Source: Anisus vortex (Eukaryota; Mollusca; Gastropoda; Planorbidae). From it: a DNA stretch of 64,000 nt. Below, one piece after another: positions 1-10,000 of the stretch (positions are counted from its first letter, which is position 1; each line of letters opens with the position of its first letter). The notes under the pieces are model-generated. The model searched no databases. It had not been told where the DNA came from and saw nothing but the letters and a program-made list of their open reading frames with translations. Made by a program: the position numbers and the translations under genes. The DNA lies in assembly GCA_949126835.1 (NCBI GenBank), contig OX421499.1, positions 11,663,200-11,727,199 of the forward strand, in the 5' to 3' direction.

Positions 1-405
1 ACCTGATACCCTTGAAACAGAGACCTCGGTGCCAGGTTCAGCCATGTGGCTAAACATTTTCTTAACCATGTTAAGGGATATATTGGGTGAAAGCCAATTG
101 AGGAAGACCTTAGTTCTACCATCAAGGGCTGACACCTTGATGATAAATGTCTGCTCAGTCCCGTATTGTTTACCTAACAATAGGGTCCTCCTACCTTGGG
201 TAGTTTTAAGATACCACATGTTTGAGTTTTCAAATCTATAGAGCGCTCTTGCCTCATTGTGGGTTATTCCTAAGGCTTGCAAGATTGAAGTCATAGAGGC
301 TCTTCTAGACTCAGGACCATTTAATTGGAGAAGCAGGGTTTCCGGAGGATGGACAAGTCCCTCCTCTAGTTCCCCCTTCGGCACAAAAAACGAGTCCGTT
401 GCCAT
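1..405 (-). CDS. Non-LTR retrotransposon ORF1 protein, N-terminal part
   Basis: This is the start of ORF1 of a Tx1/Keno-type LINE; ORF1 products of this class bind nucleic acid and form the retrotransposition RNP. The ATG at 405 (opening MATDSFFVPKG) matches the start in copy A and follows the U2-derived 5' junction by about 200 bp. The frame stays open for 135 codons to the window edge. It reads FENSNMWYL where copy A has a stop codon after FEN, so this copy keeps the undamaged reading at that point. The zinc-knuckle part lies outside the window. No other identity is likely, because the similarity to A is nearly complete. Confidence 0.8.
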   Translation of the reverse strand, partial: MATDSFFVPKGELEEGLVHPPETLLLQLNGPESRRASMTSILQALGITHNEARALYRFENSNMWYLKTTQGRRTLLLGKQYGTEQTFIIKVSALDGRTKVFLNWLSPNISLNMVKKMFSHMAEPGTEVSVSRVSG

Positions 406-602
406 AGTGTTCGCACGCGGAGGAGAAAAATGGAAGCACACTTACACGACTGGATTTGTCACTCAGCTCTCTCTCTCTCTCTCCTGCTAGCTGTTTGAGT
501 GGTGTAGAAACAGGTGTAGGGCGTCAATAGATGATTTGTAGGTCAAGGATATCTTGAATACAGCTTGGACAGATACAAAGTATCACCTCGCAAATTCTCA
601 GA
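1..602 (-). mobile_element. U2-site non-LTR retrotransposon, copy A' (5' end only)
   Basis: This is the reverse complement of the 5' end of element A (25,415 onward). It begins directly after nt 25 of a minus-strand U2 gene, contains the same 5' leader of about 200 bp with a GA/CT microsatellite, and enters ORF1. It runs off the left edge of the window, so its 3' end and state are unknown. It lies inside the left arm of the large inverted repeat and is therefore probably a duplicate of A rather than an independent insertion. Confidence 0.85.
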
Positions 603-627
603 CTTAGCCAAAAGGCCGAGAAGCGAT
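603..627 (-). pseudogene. U2 snRNA gene, 5' 25 nt, interrupted by A'
   Basis: The reverse complement is exactly nt 1-25 of the intact array U2 (ATCGCTTCTCGG through GGCTAAG). The sequence then switches to the retrotransposon. The upstream promoter region (670-677 and beyond) is retained, so this stub may still start transcription into A'. Confidence 0.92.
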
Positions 628-669
628 ACAAGTGAAAGAGGAAAAAAAGTCGACTACCAAAGAGGCATA

Positions 670-677
670 GTATAAAT
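670..677 (-). promoter_or_regulatory. PSE-like snRNA promoter motif of interrupted U2
   Basis: ATTTATAC on the minus strand lies at -50 to -43 relative to the U2 start at 627. The same octamer occurs at the same distance upstream of every U2 and U5 in the array. Confidence 0.5.
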
Positions 678-1183
678 ATTGTTTATTGCTCATTAATTAA
701 ATAAACAAACGCATGTTGGCCGGAACAAATACAAATTGTAAACGTAGCGTTCAGAGGTGAGTGGTCCAGTAACGGCGTTCTATTTTTTAAAGTTTTCAAA
801 CTGTGGCAGAAAAAAAAATATTTCATGACCATCAGCTGAGTTCGGTATAGCGTTTTAAGAGTCTGTCATGCGTTGCAGTCCCTTAATCGCAAGAGCGGAT
901 GTATTCTAGTTACTTCCTTTTGACCAGTGTAAGAAAAATTGGTCAAAAAAATGGGTCAAAATTATTTAAAAAAAAAAACAACAAAGCAGCATGTTATTGA
1001 ATCGCTTTTACGATACGGCTCTTTATGGCTCCATTGTCTCTTTATGGCTCTTTATATCTATTTCCAGCGCTTTTCATATATATATATATAATATAAAATA
1101 TAAAATACATATAGTATAGATTTAGAAATATATATTCTACGGTAAGCCTACACCCTAGATGATAGATGTATTTCAACAGTCCG

Positions 1184-1185
<2 letters not shown>

Positions 1186-1226
<41 letters not shown>
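1186..1226. repeat. (CA)n microsatellite
   Basis: A pure CA run of about 40 bp, the counterpart of the GT tract in each right-hand array unit. Confidence 0.95.
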
Positions 1227-1230
<4 letters not shown>

Positions 1231-1859
1231 CAAAAAAAAATATATATATATTTAAAATTAAAGTTTATGACACACAGTTAAATAAAAGCAGACAAAATGA
1301 GAATGAGTTAATGTCCACTCACCAATTTCCGATTCCCAACATGAAATATGCACAACATTACTACGCAGACGTAATTAAATTAAACTTGAAAATGCGCGAA
1401 TACAGCTCTCTATTCTTTGCTTCATATCGTCTTCGAGTATGTCAATATTCGACAGTATCGCTGGAATGGCGTGTGGGGGGGAGGGGGAAGGGTCTTCTGT
1501 GGCATTACAAGTTAGAACTGGGTGGGTGCGGGAGGGTCCTGAGAAGTCTAACACATACTAGTGATGTCTAGACCAGGTCGGGTGTCGCTTTTAACATGCC
1601 TGCGGGCAGACGATCAAAGTAATTTGCGTCTTGCGTAATAAGGCGCGACACCTTGACCATTGGAGCACAGCTTGTGTACTTAGTTGCGTGGAATATCATG
1701 GGGGTGGGGAGGGGGGGGGGGAAGGGGAGGGGTGTAATCTAGTTACTCCTTTTCGACCAATGTAGCGAAAATTAAAATATGGTAAAAATAGAAACAAACA
1801 CAAAAAAAAAAAAACAAAAAAAAAACTCAACAAAGCAGCATGGGTTTGCGTGTTCCATT

Positions 1860-2078
1860 TGATATAGGACGGCTATCGACTAAGGTTGGCCACGTATGGA
1901 TCTGCACGTGTCTGGAAAGGGGACGACCAGGGCTGGCCACGGTTCGGTAGTTGTTCTAAAGGTGTGGTAGTACTGATGCTGTCAGGTTTCTTTATAGGTG
2001 GTGATCATCAGCAATTTGTAGAAAGTGACCAAGAGTACATTACGTACTCATCTGCACCTCGCCCAACACAACGGGAAA
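1860..2078 (-). mobile_element. Remnant of U5-site element F (5' end only)
   Basis: The reverse complement matches 21,993-22,209 in the right arm, the first about 217 bp of element F. It starts right after the GATTTCCGT duplication at 2,079-2,087, then breaks off and joins array spacer. The rest of F and the U5 3' half are missing. No coding potential is supported. Confidence 0.7.
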
Positions 2079-2087
2079 CGGAAATCT
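2079..2087 (-). repeat. 9-bp target-site duplication (U5 site), 3' of C
   Basis: GATTTCCGT on the minus strand follows directly on the poly(A) tail of C. The partner copy is at 5,837-5,846. Confidence 0.85.
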
Positions 2088-5000
2088 TTTTTTTTTTCCA
2101 CAAAGTTTATTCAGAGAATTTTGCATAAACAATTTCCAATTATATATTTAACATATGGAGAAAGGATAGAAGACATTTATTTCAATTTACAAAACTAAAG
2201 AATAGAAGACATTTCATGAGAAAATTAAAATTCTAGCCATTCATCCCATTCATTCTGTTTATTTCTTTTATTGTTCCGTTCGCTCATTTCATTCATTCGT
2301 TTTATTTTACATATTTGTTCCATTTATACTTTCTTACATTCTTGTGTTGGTATTCCGTATTCACTCTCTTGCGTACCGTATTTATTGAATTGATAGTTTA
2401 TTTTACATTTTTGAAACAGTTTGTAGAGGCGTATATACATTAGAGGATTGAGTATAAAGGGGGGAAATACATTGTAATCTTATCAAAAGGCTATACATTA
2501 CATAATTCAGTCCCTTTTTAACAAGGATTCATGATTTGTACTATTTGGGAAAGGGAGAAAACAAGAAACAGAAGTTAAGTATTAACATGGTTCTGCCCCT
2601 TTCGGGTACAGAAGGAAGGGAGGAGGTGAGGGGGGTGGGGGCCTGGTAGTTTTATTTATAGAAGAGATATGGAAAAGGGCCGCTTGCTTTCCCCTTAAAG
2701 CAGGGACCTTTTGTGTTGAGGGTACTTGACCGGGGACTTTCTTTAAAATGGGCTGGGAATAGGAATTTTTATTTAATTTAAAAATAGGACTTTACCGTTC
2801 CCCTCCGGCAGTGGCTGTTGGACCTTGTAGTCGTGGAAGCGGAAGAATATAAAGAAAGAAGGATAGGTGGAAGAAAGGAGAGAGAGAAAGAAAGACGGAT
2901 ACTGAATGTTGGTTCACGTAGCGTAGACTGGTTTGAAAGGGGTGACTTCCCTCGCCTCTTCCCTTTGCCGGTCAGTGACGCCCTGAGACAGCCGGACTTC
3001 TCCTGCTGACCTCTAGCCGCTTGTGACCGGTCTGGGGTTTGTGGGCTGGTATTGGTATATCACACCTTTATCTTTTTGTATTGGCTTACGTTTAAAAGTT
3101 TTTATTTCAGTATCTCATATGCGAAAAGTTTAGTCCACACGGAGATAAAGAGAAAGGGGAAGTAGAAAGGAGAGAAGAAGGAGTTCTGGTGGGGGAGGGG
3201 GGTGAAAGAGTAGTGGGAGGAATAAAATTTCAGTGCGGTGAGGTGGATGAGAAGGTGGGGTTTACCACGGGTCGAAGGACCGTTATACACAGAGAGAGGG
3301 GGCTGTGGGGGGGGGGTATAAACTCATTGACCTCTGGTGGACGGTCTCTCATAATGCGGTTTTGTAAAACTGGTGGACCGTGACGGCTGGTTTTGCTTTT
3401 AAAAACATATTTAACAATTTAGTTTCAGTACAAGAATGTTCTAAATAGGACCATGTTACATTTTACAATACATATAAAAGAATATCCATTCGTGTTCACG
3501 CACACACATACACCCTTTCGCACTCATTCCTACTATAATTTTAATGTGTATATTATTGAATATCGACATTTGGAATACAAGACATTTGAGGGGAAAAAAA
3601 AAACAAACAAACCAGAAATGTAAAAGCAGAAACAACCAAAGAATAAACCAAAAACATGTGGTCAGCCCGGAGAGGCTTTACATAAAAATAAATGGGCTCT
3701 TGTGGTGCGAGCATTTTAATAGTTTACTATCCGTTTTACCAAAAGGATAATACATATTGCCGTCTATTGTCGGCCTGGTATAATTTCGAATACAGAATTT
3801 TTTTTTATTTTACTGAACGATAAAGTCAATTAGACAAATGATTTGTAGGATAAAAATTTTAGGTATTCAAAACTGGACTCCTCTACGCAGGGGCGGAAAG
3901 AGTACAAGTCTATAATAGGGGCGGAACAAAGGGGGAAGGATTTACTTGTTGTGTAGAGAAGCCAGCAGTATGATAAGCTAATGTATCTCTTTTTTAAAGT
4001 CATAATATGATGACCTTGTTAAAAGTGGAAGTATTATAGTACGGAGTAAAATATAAACATGTAGCCAGCTCATAGGGGCTTTGTATAATAAAATCTTGTG
4101 TGACAAACATTTAATTTTACACAGGATGCGATTAAAAATAAAAAAGTTACACGTTTTTACATACAGAGTACATTGTAATGTTTTACACAATGGCATATTT
4201 ACAGTGGAATAAAAATTACGGGTTATCTTTGTTAATTACTGAGTCTAATTTGTGTCTGTATAGTGTTTCTAAAAATTGTGGTGTTGGTGGGGTGAATCGG
4301 TCGGTCCGTGTTTGTAAATAGAAAGACCAGACGTGTTGAAGATAGACAGACAGTGTGATAAGGTTAAGTTCGTGTGTGTACTTGTTTGGGTGTCGTGGTA
4401 TTCTGAGTAATGTGATGGCTAAATCTATGTCTGTGTTTGTATTTGTTGTTGAGTCTAATAGGAATTTAAGTGTGTGCCTGGTAGGTGTAAATGTTGTGCA
4501 TCTTAGGAAGATGTGCTCCTCGTTTTCTTGTGTGTTTGTATTGCAGAGTCTACAGTATTGTTGTTTTCGTTTGTTTTGTGTTTTCTTCTGTATGAGGGGG
4601 GTCATGCTATAAACAAGTTTGTATGATATTTGTTTCGTTTGTGGTGTGAAGTTTTTGTTGTGGAGGTTCGTGAAAGTGGTTGTAAAGTTGGTGATGCCTA
4701 ACTGTTTCCCCCACCTTATTCTGTTGAATAATGGGTTTTTTTTTGCGTGTAATGAGTGCTATGTATATGTTTTTTGTTTTGCTGTGTATGAGGTGGTGGT
4801 TGTTAGGTAGGATGCGTGTGATAGACCTATAGAAGGGGGAGGAGAGGGTGCCGAAGAAATGCGGTGTACTGTTGTTGAAAGTAGTGAGTCTAGAAAGTCG
4901 AAGGCCGTAAAGGTAGATCGAGAGAGGATAGTTGTGTGGTGCGCTGATTATTTGTCCGATGTACTTGAGTCTGAGTGCCTGTATTTTGGATGTGAAATCT

Positions 5001-5836
5001 TGTAATGCAATGCCACCTTTGTTTTTGGGTTGGATAAGAGTGTTGTGTTGTATGCTTTGTAGTGTGTTTTTAAAGATGAAAGACCTAAGTTTTTTGTGTA
5101 TTTTCGAGACAAAGTTGGGAGGTGGTTCGGTGACAGTAGCTAGATAGAGGATTTTAGGAAGAATAAGAGTGTTAATAATGATGGACCGACCGAATATTGT
5201 ATGTGAGATATGTTTGTACATTTGGATTGTGTTGTCTGTGTGTTGTAGAATGTCATTGTATTGTTGTGTGTTATATACATTCGGGTGGTTATTCCATAGT
5301 ATGCCTGTTAGCTTTAGTTGGTCCTTTGCCTGTATGTTTCCAGGGAAAGTCTTCCTGTTAGTCCATTGACCAATTCCCATAATGGCTGACTTCTTTACGT
5401 TGATTCTGGCTCCACATGCTGCCTCGAACCGTCTGAAATTAGATAGTGTTTTTATTATGTCATTTGAGCTTTTCTGTTTGTCCGGGGATGTGCAGCCCGT
5501 TCACTTCGTCGTCCCTCCGTATGAGCTCCAGCAGGGGCTCGATGCAGAGGACGTACAGCAACGGGGAGAGGGGGCAGCCCTGCCTAACTGACCGTTGCAC
5601 AGGGAAGGGTGGGGTCAAGGTCTGGTTCACCAGCAGGCTACTCTGTGGTGCACTGTAAAACAGCCTGACCCACCCCTCGACCTGTGGACCGAAATTGCTC
5701 ATACGCAGCACTTCAAACAGGTAGCTGTGGGCTACTCTGTCGAAGGCTTTTTCTTGGTCAATTGATAGCAGGGCTGCCTGTGTATGTTTTAAAAGCGTGT
5801 AGGTAATTATGTCTCTAATGTTGTGGTTAAGTGTTT
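2088..5836 (-). mobile_element. U5-site non-LTR retrotransposon, copy C (5'-truncated)
   Basis: This is a Tx1/Keno-type LINE copy starting inside the reverse transcriptase part of ORF2 and ending in a long 3'UTR, the paired GTCTTCTATCC tail, AATAAA and a poly(A) run. It is flanked on both sides by GATTTCCGT(G), a segment of U5 snRNA, so target-primed insertion at the U5 site followed by 5' truncation explains it. The 3'UTR shares a conserved block containing AATACCAGCC with copies A and B. The element sits in the left arm of the inverted repeat; its twin is C' at 19,001-21,983. Confidence 0.85.
4216..5836 (-). pseudogene. ORF2 reverse transcriptase fragment of copy C
   Basis: This is the RT and C-terminal part of a LINE ORF2 protein. 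Recognisable blocks in order are TLNHNIRDII, LLSIDQEKAFDRV (RT motif A), SVRQGCPLSPLLYVLCIEPLL (motif B, shown here at its limit), the thumb region with MYKHISHTIFGRS, and the C-terminal zinc motif C-x2-C-x9-H-x4-C near 4,550. The catalytic YADD box is absent: the sequence jumps from HIPG to SNDIIKTLSNF at about 5,465-5,490, a deletion that also shifts frame. A second frameshift lies in an A-run near 4,740 and is shared with copy C'. The N-terminal endonuclease is missing through 5' truncation. It cannot encode an active enzyme. Confidence 0.88.
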
Positions 5837-5846
5837 CACGGAAATC
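5837..5846 (-). repeat. Target-site duplication (U5 site), 5' of C and 3' of D
   Basis: GATTTCCGTG on the minus strand. It follows the poly(A) of insert D and precedes the truncated 5' end of C, which shows two successive insertions at the same U5 position. Confidence 0.85.
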
Positions 5847-5974
5847 TTTTTTTTTTCCAGTAGGAGGCGCGTCCGGATTCTTACATCCTTGCCCCTCCAT
5901 TGGGTAATTTTAGGTGAGAGCCGTAGCTCGGGGTGACTAAGACTTCCCACACACCTGTGTGAAAAATCTAATCG
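5847..5974 (-). mobile_element. Short poly(A)-tailed insert D in U5
   Basis: This is a 128-bp insert between U5 nt 26 and GATTTCCGTG, ending in a run of 10 A. It replaces 23 bp of U5. It lacks the GTCTTCTATCC tail of the LINE copies, so it is not simply a truncated C, E or F. Its first ~30 bp (5,941-5,973, read on the plus strand) resemble an inverted, diverged copy of the U5 5' region (CTTCCC-ACACA, GTGT, AAATCT). The remainder is not recognised. It may be a retrotransposed cellular RNA or a twin-primed insertion. Confidence 0.55.
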
Positions 5975-6000
5975 CACGTTGTGTGGGGAAGCCAGAGTGA
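5975..6000 (-). pseudogene. U5 snRNA gene, 5' 26 nt, interrupted by D and C
   Basis: The reverse complement equals nt 1-26 of the intact array U5 (TCACTCTGGCTTCCCC through AACGTG). Loop 1 and everything 3' of it up to GATTTCCGTG have been lost. Confidence 0.85.
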
Positions 6001-6042
6001 AGACAACTGAGAGGGAAATTCGACGCCTTTGGACTGGACTCT

Positions 6043-6050
6043 GTATAAAT
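6043..6050 (-). promoter_or_regulatory. PSE-like motif of interrupted U5
   Basis: ATTTATAC on the minus strand at -50 to -43 relative to the inferred U5 start at 6,000. Confidence 0.5.
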
Positions 6051-6479
6051 AATGCCTATCGACTAATTGCTTATCTTGCTAAAAACCTAGTAATTAAAAA
6101 AATATAAATAATTGATGCATAAAGAATAAAGTGCCTAAATTGTGCGAAAAATTCAAGTCTGGAAAAAATGTTTAACGAATCGCCGTTACGTTTTCATCGC
6201 GATAGTATTTCAAGTTATTTTTTACGACAGGAGAGTTCAAATTGTATACCTCTTCTTCCTTAATTCCGTAGTTATTTCCCCCCGTTTTTTTCCAGACCAG
6301 GTTATCCCCTTGACTGCCAAATTATATATAATAATATGTATCTAAAAAAAAACACAACAAAACGCCGCCTGAAAACTGAAACTGAAGCGAATAAAATGGA
6401 ATGAAAAAGAATAATCTGCGCAATCACTCACTTAAGCAGCAGCGGCCGGCCATGAGCATCAGATAGATAGGCTGTAGAT

Positions 6480-6709
6480 CAGGGGCGGCTGGGTGGGTTC
6501 AACCTTTTGATAACAGTCAAAGTATGATTTCCAATTTGATAACAGTCAGCGTGCCAAGAGCCCAAACGTCATCCTACTGTAGCTGTAGCTGTAGCTGTAG
6601 CAATACATTTTCTTGTAGTTGTAGAAAAGACTTTTATTAAAAAGGCTGCCATTTAAAATTCCTCGCCGTGGCCAAGTGTGGCACGCGTTCCGTGGGTTGC
6701 CGACCCCTG
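6480..6709. mobile_element. hAT-type MITE with 8-bp TSD
   Basis: A 230-bp non-autonomous element with ends CAGGGGCGGC and (reverse complement) CAGGGGTCGGCAACC, typical of hAT termini. It is flanked by perfect CTGTAGAT duplications at 6,472-6,479 and 6,710-6,717. It contains a short CTACAG hexamer repeat and no coding sequence. The same insertion, with the same duplication, occurs in every intact array unit. Confidence 0.9.
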
Positions 6710-6936
6710 CTGTAGATATTCCCATTCTATTCACATTCTGTTGAAACTGCAAAGAAAAATAAACCACAACGATTTATTGTGCGTGCGGTGCGGCACGCGA
6801 CAGTATATAATAAAGAAAGGAGTGAGTAATAGGTGTGGGGGGGGGCGCGGCACGGCAGGAAAGGGATACTATATAATGAATATATATAGCGTTGGAAATA
6901 GGTTTTGCCCCGTTCGTCTTTATTTTGAAAAAAATG

Positions 6937-7091
6937 ATGGGCCGTTCCTGGAAGGACTGCAAGACCAGGTCGACCCGTGGCGAGAGCGGAGCAAGCCCCG
7001 GACATCTCACCCAGTTCCAAAAAGCAGTTTAATATCGTAGTGACTCAATGAGCCACGTATCAGATATTAAGCTGATAAGAACAGATACTAC
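6937..7091 (-). pseudogene. U2 snRNA gene, 3' part, downstream of element B
   Basis: The reverse complement covers U2 from GTAGTATCTG (nt 34) to the 3' end. The Sm site reads GCTTTTTGG instead of GATTTTTGG, a private change showing decay after interruption. Confidence 0.92.
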
Positions 7092-10000
7092 TTTTTTTTG
7101 TTTTCAAAGATCTTTATTCAATTTTTGTACAAGGACACTTTTTATAATATTTCACATAAAGAGAAAGAGGATAGAAGAGCAATTTATACACATAATAGGG
7201 GATAGAAGACAGAAATTTTAAGTTATAAAGAGGTTATTTTAACTAATCTAATTTTCACTTTCGTTCAATTCTTTTATTTACATAGTCATTCTTTCTCACT
7301 TACATACCAATTTAAACTAAATTTATCATTATTGCATATTATACATCCATAATTGTTATTTTAAAATTTAAAAAGGACATCAAGGGAGGGAACTTCGTAA
7401 TTAAAGTTGATAATTTTGCAAAATTCCCAAAGGGGAGAGCCTGATTGTTTTATATTACAAGTTGTTTACATTTTGTTATTTCCCTTTTCGGGTACATATT
7501 TGGATTAAAACAAAGGCGACGCATAACACTAAAACAAGGTGGGCCTAGAAAAGAAGTAAGCTACAGGAGGGCAAAGGAAGAAGAAGAAAGGATAGAGAGA
7601 GGTGACCCGGATTAGGCTGCAATGGGTAGCCCCGGATTGAGGGGTGGGGGGGGGGGTTAGGGAGAAGTAGTAAGTTGTTTGTATAAGAAGGGTTGAGGTA
7701 GAGAGACCAGTGGGAATTGTTAAAACAATTGTATGATATGAGATATTTAGATATGGAGTATTTTATCATTTCCTTCCGGCGTTAATTTTTGGACATGTGG
7801 TTGAGCGTTGAGGTTTGTTTTTGAAAAGGTCGACTTTCCTAGCCTTGCTCTCCTCTCCCAACAGGCAGACATCGGGGGGCAACGGGTCTGCACCTTTTGA
7901 CACCCCGGCGGTTGCTGTCGGGACGGGGAGTTTGGCTGGTATTGTTATATCGAGCTTTTTTCTTCTTTTATTTTATTCCTGTCGCTCTCACTAGTGCTTT
8001 ATTTTAGCCGTAGTTTTGGCTTTGATAGGCTTGTGTTTAAAAGGAAAGAAAGTATGAGTGAAAAGAAAGGAAAGAAGGGGAGAGAACAGGAGGTGGGTTG
8101 GGTGCGGTTCAAGGGACCGTGATAGAAGACTGGCTGGGGATATGGGGGGGAGGTATCGAGCGGAGGGGGAGACGGGTTATCGTCTCTCGCCTCTTGTTTG
8201 TATCGGGAACTCAGTGGACCGTGATGGTCGTCTGGTCACGCTGGACAATTTATTTTTTTATTTAAAAGAAAATGTTTTTAAAATTATATACATTATTACA
8301 AATTGTGCAATTTTTGCTTGAGGCGTATTATACAAATTTGCTACAATAAATGAATGTTTGCAAATAAAAACATTGTACATTTTACAGTATTTCTATAAAG
8401 TTTCATGATATCCATACGTATCCACATATACGCACACACACACTCACGCACTCGCTTCTACTAAAAGGTACCTGTCTGTATTAGCGAAATACCAACATTG
8501 GAAATACCCGGCATTGAAGAAAACAAAAAATAAAATAACAATAATTAAACAGATAGGGATTAGACCGATAACATGTAGTCAGCGTAGAGAGGCTTTACAT
8601 TAATAAAAACTTGTGACGGGTACATTTCGATTGTTTTACATTGCAGTGTAGTGTCGACTTAGTAGAGTAGTAGAGTATAGATGAGTTCTATTTTGTACAC
8701 CAGAAAGCCGGTAAGGCAAAATGGTTTAAAGCATGTCAGCTTGACTCTTCTACACAGAGTCGGGAAGATAGATCTTTGGTGAAATCGAAACCAAAAAAAG
8801 GCCAAAGATTTACATGTTGTGTAGGGGAGCCAGAGATATAATATGTTAATTTATTTGTTTACATTCTGGTTTAGTGACACGGGATAAAAATAAAGTGCAT
8901 TGTAACAAACAGAAATACAACAAATTTTAAAAAATAATCCAGACCATGTACAATTTGTAATAAATTAGATGTAAAAAAGAACATAAAAACACAAAAACAT
9001 ACAAAGTTGCGACCTACTGGTCACAATAGGTACAAAACAGAAACAAGAAGAAAAAGGCCGTTTCTTTCAACTTATTTCAAGTAGTAAAACAATTTATGCC
9101 TAGTACAATAAAATCTTACAGAAGATACTACTTGCTAGTAGATGCTATCTGTAATAGTACAGATAAACTTAAAAAGGTGCTTTATAAATGGTTGTTTAGA
9201 TAGTGAATAAGAGAACCTAATTAATAAATAATAAATAATCTTGAAGTCATTGTATACATGGGTAGATTACATCGGCGTATAAGGTTATTCAGTATACAAT
9301 TTATGATAAAATACATATGGTATATGTTTTCAATGTTAGAAGCCGTGATATCCTATGTGGTTTTAGTGTTTATATTTTTGTATTCTGGTATCTAACTTGT
9401 GCCGAAAGAGTTCCTCTGTTAAATGTGGTGTATAGTGTTTTCCTTCATTTCGTGTTTTAAGGTATAGGTGCCAAATGTGAAGTGTGTACTCTGGTAGTGT
9501 GATGAGGTTTAATTCATGTTTTGTTTTGTTTGGGTGTCTAGGTATGTTTAAAAGGGTGATTGCTAAGTTTATGTCTATGTCTGACTGTGTGGTTGCGTCT
9601 AGTATCGTTTTAAGTGTTTGTTTTGTTGGAGTTATTGATGGGCATGTTAAAAAGATGTGTGTTTCATTTTCGGGTGTGTGCCTGTTGCACATTTTACAGT
9701 ATGGTGTGTTGGGTGTATTCTGTTTTATCCTGTTCAGTGTGGGTGTACTATTGAATATTATTCTGTATATTATTTCTCCTCGCTTGTGGTGTTATGCATC
9801 TATTATGGAGGTTGATGAAGGTGTTGCTGAAATCCGTTTGCCCTGAATGTTTGCTCCATTTTATTCGGGTGTGTAATGGGATTCTTTTTTTTGTTATTAG
9901 TGCTGTGTATATATTTTTTGTTTTGCTGTGTATGAGATGTTCGTTTGTGTGTAGAATGCGTGTGATAGATTGATAGAAAGGGATTGGTAGAGTGCCGAAG

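Larger units (their letters stand above)
628..1859 (-). other. U2/U5 repeat-unit spacer (minus orientation)
   Basis: This corresponds to the spacer between U5 and U2 in the intact array, reverse-complemented. It contains the poly-A/T tract, C-rich runs, an AT-rich tract, a CA microsatellite and the short ATAAAGAGCC repeats. No gene was seen; the small open frames here are spacer shadows. At about 1,860 it joins remnant F without the U5 3' half seen in the right arm, so the left arm has a deletion of roughly 1.9 kb relative to the right. Confidence 0.8.
6001..6936 (-). other. U2-U5 repeat-unit spacer (minus orientation)
   Basis: This matches the U2-to-U5 spacer of the intact array in reverse complement. 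Apart from the hAT-type MITE and the U5 promoter motif, no gene was seen. Confidence 0.85.
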
